Positions 5,622-7,466 of a stretch of 7,466 bases of DNA are shown one piece after another; positions within the stretch are counted from its first letter, which is position 1, and every line of letters starts with the position of its first letter. The position numbers and the translations under genes are program-made. The stretch is taken from assembly GCA_028718575.1 (NCBI GenBank), contig JAQULN010000138.1, positions 1 to 7,466 of the forward strand. Direction: 5' to 3'. Below the pieces are notes generated by a model. It worked only from the letters and a program-made list of their open reading frames with translations. It did no database searches and was not told the DNA's origin. This DNA comes from Candidatus Krumholzibacteriia bacterium (lineage in GTDB: Bacteria; Krumholzibacteriota; Krumholzibacteriia; LZORAL124-64-63).

Positions 5622-5642
5622 AAGGGCGACGCCCCCCTCTTT
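5622..5642 (+). terminator. Weak candidate terminator after tatA
   Basis: GGGC (5624-5627) and GCCC (5631-5634) could form a 4-bp stem with a 3-nt loop, followed by a pyrimidine tract ending CTCTTT. The stem is short and the tail is not a clean U run, so this is only a weak candidate. It is the only such element in the 71-nt gap before the helicase gene. Confidence 0.2.
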
Positions 5643-5679
5643 AACCTTGACGGCGCCTCGGCCGGCAGCGGAGGTCGCC

Positions 5680-7466
5680 ATGAATCTCGCTCAGCTTCTG
5701 GATCAACTGCGCGCCGACGAGCGGTTCCGGCGCCAAGTCACGCGCTGGGAAGTCATCCCGCCGCAGCCCGCCGTGTACGCTGATTGGCCCGCAGAACTGG
5801 ACGCGCGCTTGATCGCCGCGGTGCAGTCTCGCGGCTGCGAACGCCTGTACTGCCATCAGGCTGCCGCCGTCGCGCACGCGCTGGCGGGTCGCTCGGTGGT
5901 CGTGCCCACGCCGACCGCCTCCGGCAAGACACTCTGCTACAACTTGCCTGTTTTCGAGGCGCTGCTGCGCAACAGCGAGTCGCGCGCGTTGTTCCTGTTT
6001 CCGACCAAGGCGCTCAGCCAAGACCAGATGCACGAAGCGCACGCGCTCGTGGCGGCCCTGGGCGCCGATATCAAGGTGCATACATTCGACGGCGATACGC
6101 CCGCCAGCGCTCGGCGAGCGATCCGCGCGAGCGGCCACATCGTCGTGACCAATCCGGACATGCTGCACCAGGGCATCCTGCCCCATCACACGCTCTGGGT
6201 GAAGCTCTTCGAGAATCTGCGCTATGTGGTCGTGGACGAGGTCCACCAGTACCGCGGCGTATTCGGCAGCCATGTCGCCAACGTGCTCCGCCGGCTGCGC
6301 CGCATCGCGGCCTTCTACGGCGCCCGGCCGCAGTTCATTTGCTGTTCGGCCACGATCGCCAATCCGGGCGAGTTGGCAGCGCGGCTGACCGGCGAAGACC
6401 TGGCCGTGGTCGAGACGAACGGCGCGCCGCGCGGCGAGAAGCATTTCATCTTCTACAATCCGCCCGTCGTCAACCATGAGCTGGGCATCCGGCGTTCGGC
6501 GGTCAAGGAAACGCGAGCGATCGCTGAGCGATTCCTGGCGGCCGGCGCCCAGACGATCGTGTTCGCCCGCAGCCGCATGCGCGTGGAACTGCTGCTGACC
6601 TACCTGGCGCAGGCAGGACGCCGCGTGGGGATCAAGCAGGGAGAGGTGCGCGGCTACCGCGGCGGCTACCTGCCGGGCGAGCGGCGCGCGATCGAGCAAG
6701 GTTTGCGCGACGGCACGGTCAAGGCCGTCGTCTCGACCAATGCCCTGGAACTCGGGATCGACATCGGACGGCTCGACGCCTGTGTGATGTGCGGGTACGC
6801 CGGCACGGTGGCCTCGACCTGGCAGCAGGCGGGCCGGGCTGGTCGTCGCCACGCTCTCTCGGCGGTCGTACTGGTGGGGACCAGCTCGCCGGCCGATCAG
6901 TACATCCTCGGCAACCCGGATTTCTTCTTCGGTCGCTCCGCAGAACACGGCACGGTCGATCCCGAAAACCTCATCATCCTATCGAGTCATCTCAAATGCG
7001 CCGCGTTCGAGCTGCCGTTCACGGCCGACGAGCGTTTTGGCGGCAGGCAGGTGACCGAGATTCTCGACTACCTGGCGGAACAGGGAGTGCTGCATGCCGC
7101 CGGCGGGCGCTATCACTGGATGGCCGAGACCTATCCCGCCGAAGAGGTTAGCCTGCGCACCGCGGCGCCCGACAACGTCGTCATCATCGATCACGCGGTC
7201 CCCGGCGGCCGCGTCATCGGCGAGATGGACCTCTACAGCGCGCAGGAAATGCTGCACGACGAGGCGGTCTACATTCACGGCGCCCAGCAATACCATGTCG
7301 ATCAGCTCGACTGGCCGCGCCGCAAAGCCTACGTCAAACCGGTGCGGGTCGACTACTACACCGACGCGCAGCGGAAGGTGGAATTGCGCACTCTGGCGGC
7401 GAACGCCGAGCGGCCCGACCGCCACCTCGGCCAGCTCGCGGCCGGCGAGATCGGGCTCGTCGACAA
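5680..7466 (+). CDS. mrfA: MrfA/YprA-type DEAD/DEAH-box DNA-repair helicase (3' end beyond window)
   Basis: The frame is open from the ATG at 5680 to the right edge, giving 595 complete codons. GCGGAGG ends 5 nt before the ATG. Superfamily 2 helicase motifs are in order: PTASGKT (motif I, 78-84), LFPTKALSQDQ (Ia), TNPDMLH (Ib), DEVH (motif II, 186-189), CSATIANP (motif III, SAT at 223-225), RGYRGGYLPGER (from 324), STNALELGIDIG (motif V, 352-363) and QQAGRAGRR (motif VI, 382-390). FENLRYVVVDEVHQYRG, GVFGSHVANVLRRLRRI, PENLIIL.SHLKCAAFELPF, GEMD and DYYTDA are, as I recall them, nearly the same in B. subtilis MrfA (about 750 residues). That protein is a 3'-to-5' helicase that works with the exonuclease MrfB in UvrABC-independent repair of mitomycin C damage. 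The C-terminal cysteine cluster (DUF1998 region) is outside the window. The role here is inferred by homology. Confidence 0.93.
   Translation, partial: MNLAQLLDQLRADERFRRQVTRWEVIPPQPAVYADWPAELDARLIAAVQSRGCERLYCHQAAAVAHALAGRSVVVPTPTASGKTLCYNLPVFEALLRNSESRALFLFPTKALSQDQMHEAHALVAALGADIKVHTFDGDTPASARRAIRASGHIVVTNPDMLHQGILPHHTLWVKLFENLRYVVVDEVHQYRGVFGSHVANVLRRLRRIAAFYGARPQFICCSATIANPGELAARLTGEDLAVVETNGAPRGEKHFIFYNPPVVNHELGIRRSAVKETRAIAERFLAAGAQTIVFARSRMRVELLLTYLAQAGRRVGIKQGEVRGYRGGYLPGERRAIEQGLRDGTVKAVVSTNALELGIDIGRLDACVMCGYAGTVASTWQQAGRAGRRHALSAVVLVGTSSPADQYILGNPDFFFGRSAEHGTVDPENLIILSSHLKCAAFELPFTADERFGGRQVTEILDYLAEQGVLHAAGGRYHWMAETYPAEEVSLRTAAPDNVVIIDHAVPGGRVIGEMDLYSAQEMLHDEAVYIHGAQQYHVDQLDWPRRKAYVKPVRVDYYTDAQRKVELRTLAANAERPDRHLGQLAAGEIGLVD

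Noticed and set aside
5647..5652. TTGACG before the helicase gene as a -35 element
   Set aside because: The positions expected for a -10 box hold the ribosome binding site (GGAGGT) and no AT-rich hexamer is near.
5641..6948. 435-codon open frame on the minus strand opposite the helicase
   Set aside because: It lies opposite a frame with complete helicase motifs. Its translation is low-complexity in R, A, G and H with no recognisable family, as expected of an antisense shadow in GC-rich DNA.

Overview
This GC-rich window of bacterial chromosome carries eleven genes, all on the + strand, packed with little space between them. I see no rRNA, tRNA, mobile element, CRISPR array or integration scar. 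Base composition looks uniform, and the long minus-strand open frames are GC-rich shadows of real genes. The order folB-folK-deoxynucleoside kinase-panB-panC, followed by a short GlmU-type pyrophosphorylase, a HIT phosphorylase, a LytR_C protein, a DUF4321 protein and TatA, suggests a Gram-negative-type lineage outside the well-studied proteobacteria, perhaps of the FCB superphylum or an uncultured relative. That placement is a weak inference from gene content alone.

Region 1 (1-2293): the 3' end of folB (dihydroneopterin aldolase), folK (HPPK), a dCK/dGK-type deoxynucleoside kinase and panB. folB and folK share an ATGA stop/start, and the kinase starts 29 nt inside folK from a GTG with a strong ribosome binding site. 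FolB and FolK perform consecutive steps of folate synthesis. PanB needs 5,10-methylene-tetrahydrofolate, so the folate and pantothenate genes are linked metabolically as well as physically.

Region 2 (2296-4895): panC, a stand-alone UDP-GlcNAc pyrophosphorylase domain (GlmU N-terminal half only), an Ap4A-phosphorylase-like HIT protein and a small membrane-anchored LytR_C-domain protein. The junctions are 2 nt, a 4-nt ATGA overlap, 1-7 nt depending on the HIT start, and a 1-nt overlap. This looks like one transcription unit that moves from cofactor synthesis to envelope precursor supply.

Region 3 (4896-5608): a 186-nt gap holds the best promoter candidate of the window (TTGACA, 17-bp spacer, GAAAAT) and two small inverted repeats. 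It precedes a DUF4321 small membrane protein and tatA, the Sec-independent translocase component. A 71-nt gap with a weak hairpin follows.

Region 4 (5680-end): the first 595 codons of a DEAD/DEAH helicase closely resembling Bacillus subtilis MrfA (YprA), a DNA-repair helicase. Its C-terminal cysteine-rich part lies beyond the window.

I found no clearly new multi-gene defence or mobile system. The most unusual points are the stand-alone GlmU half without its acetyltransferase, the orphan LytR_C protein, and the promoter region in front of the DUF4321-tatA pair.
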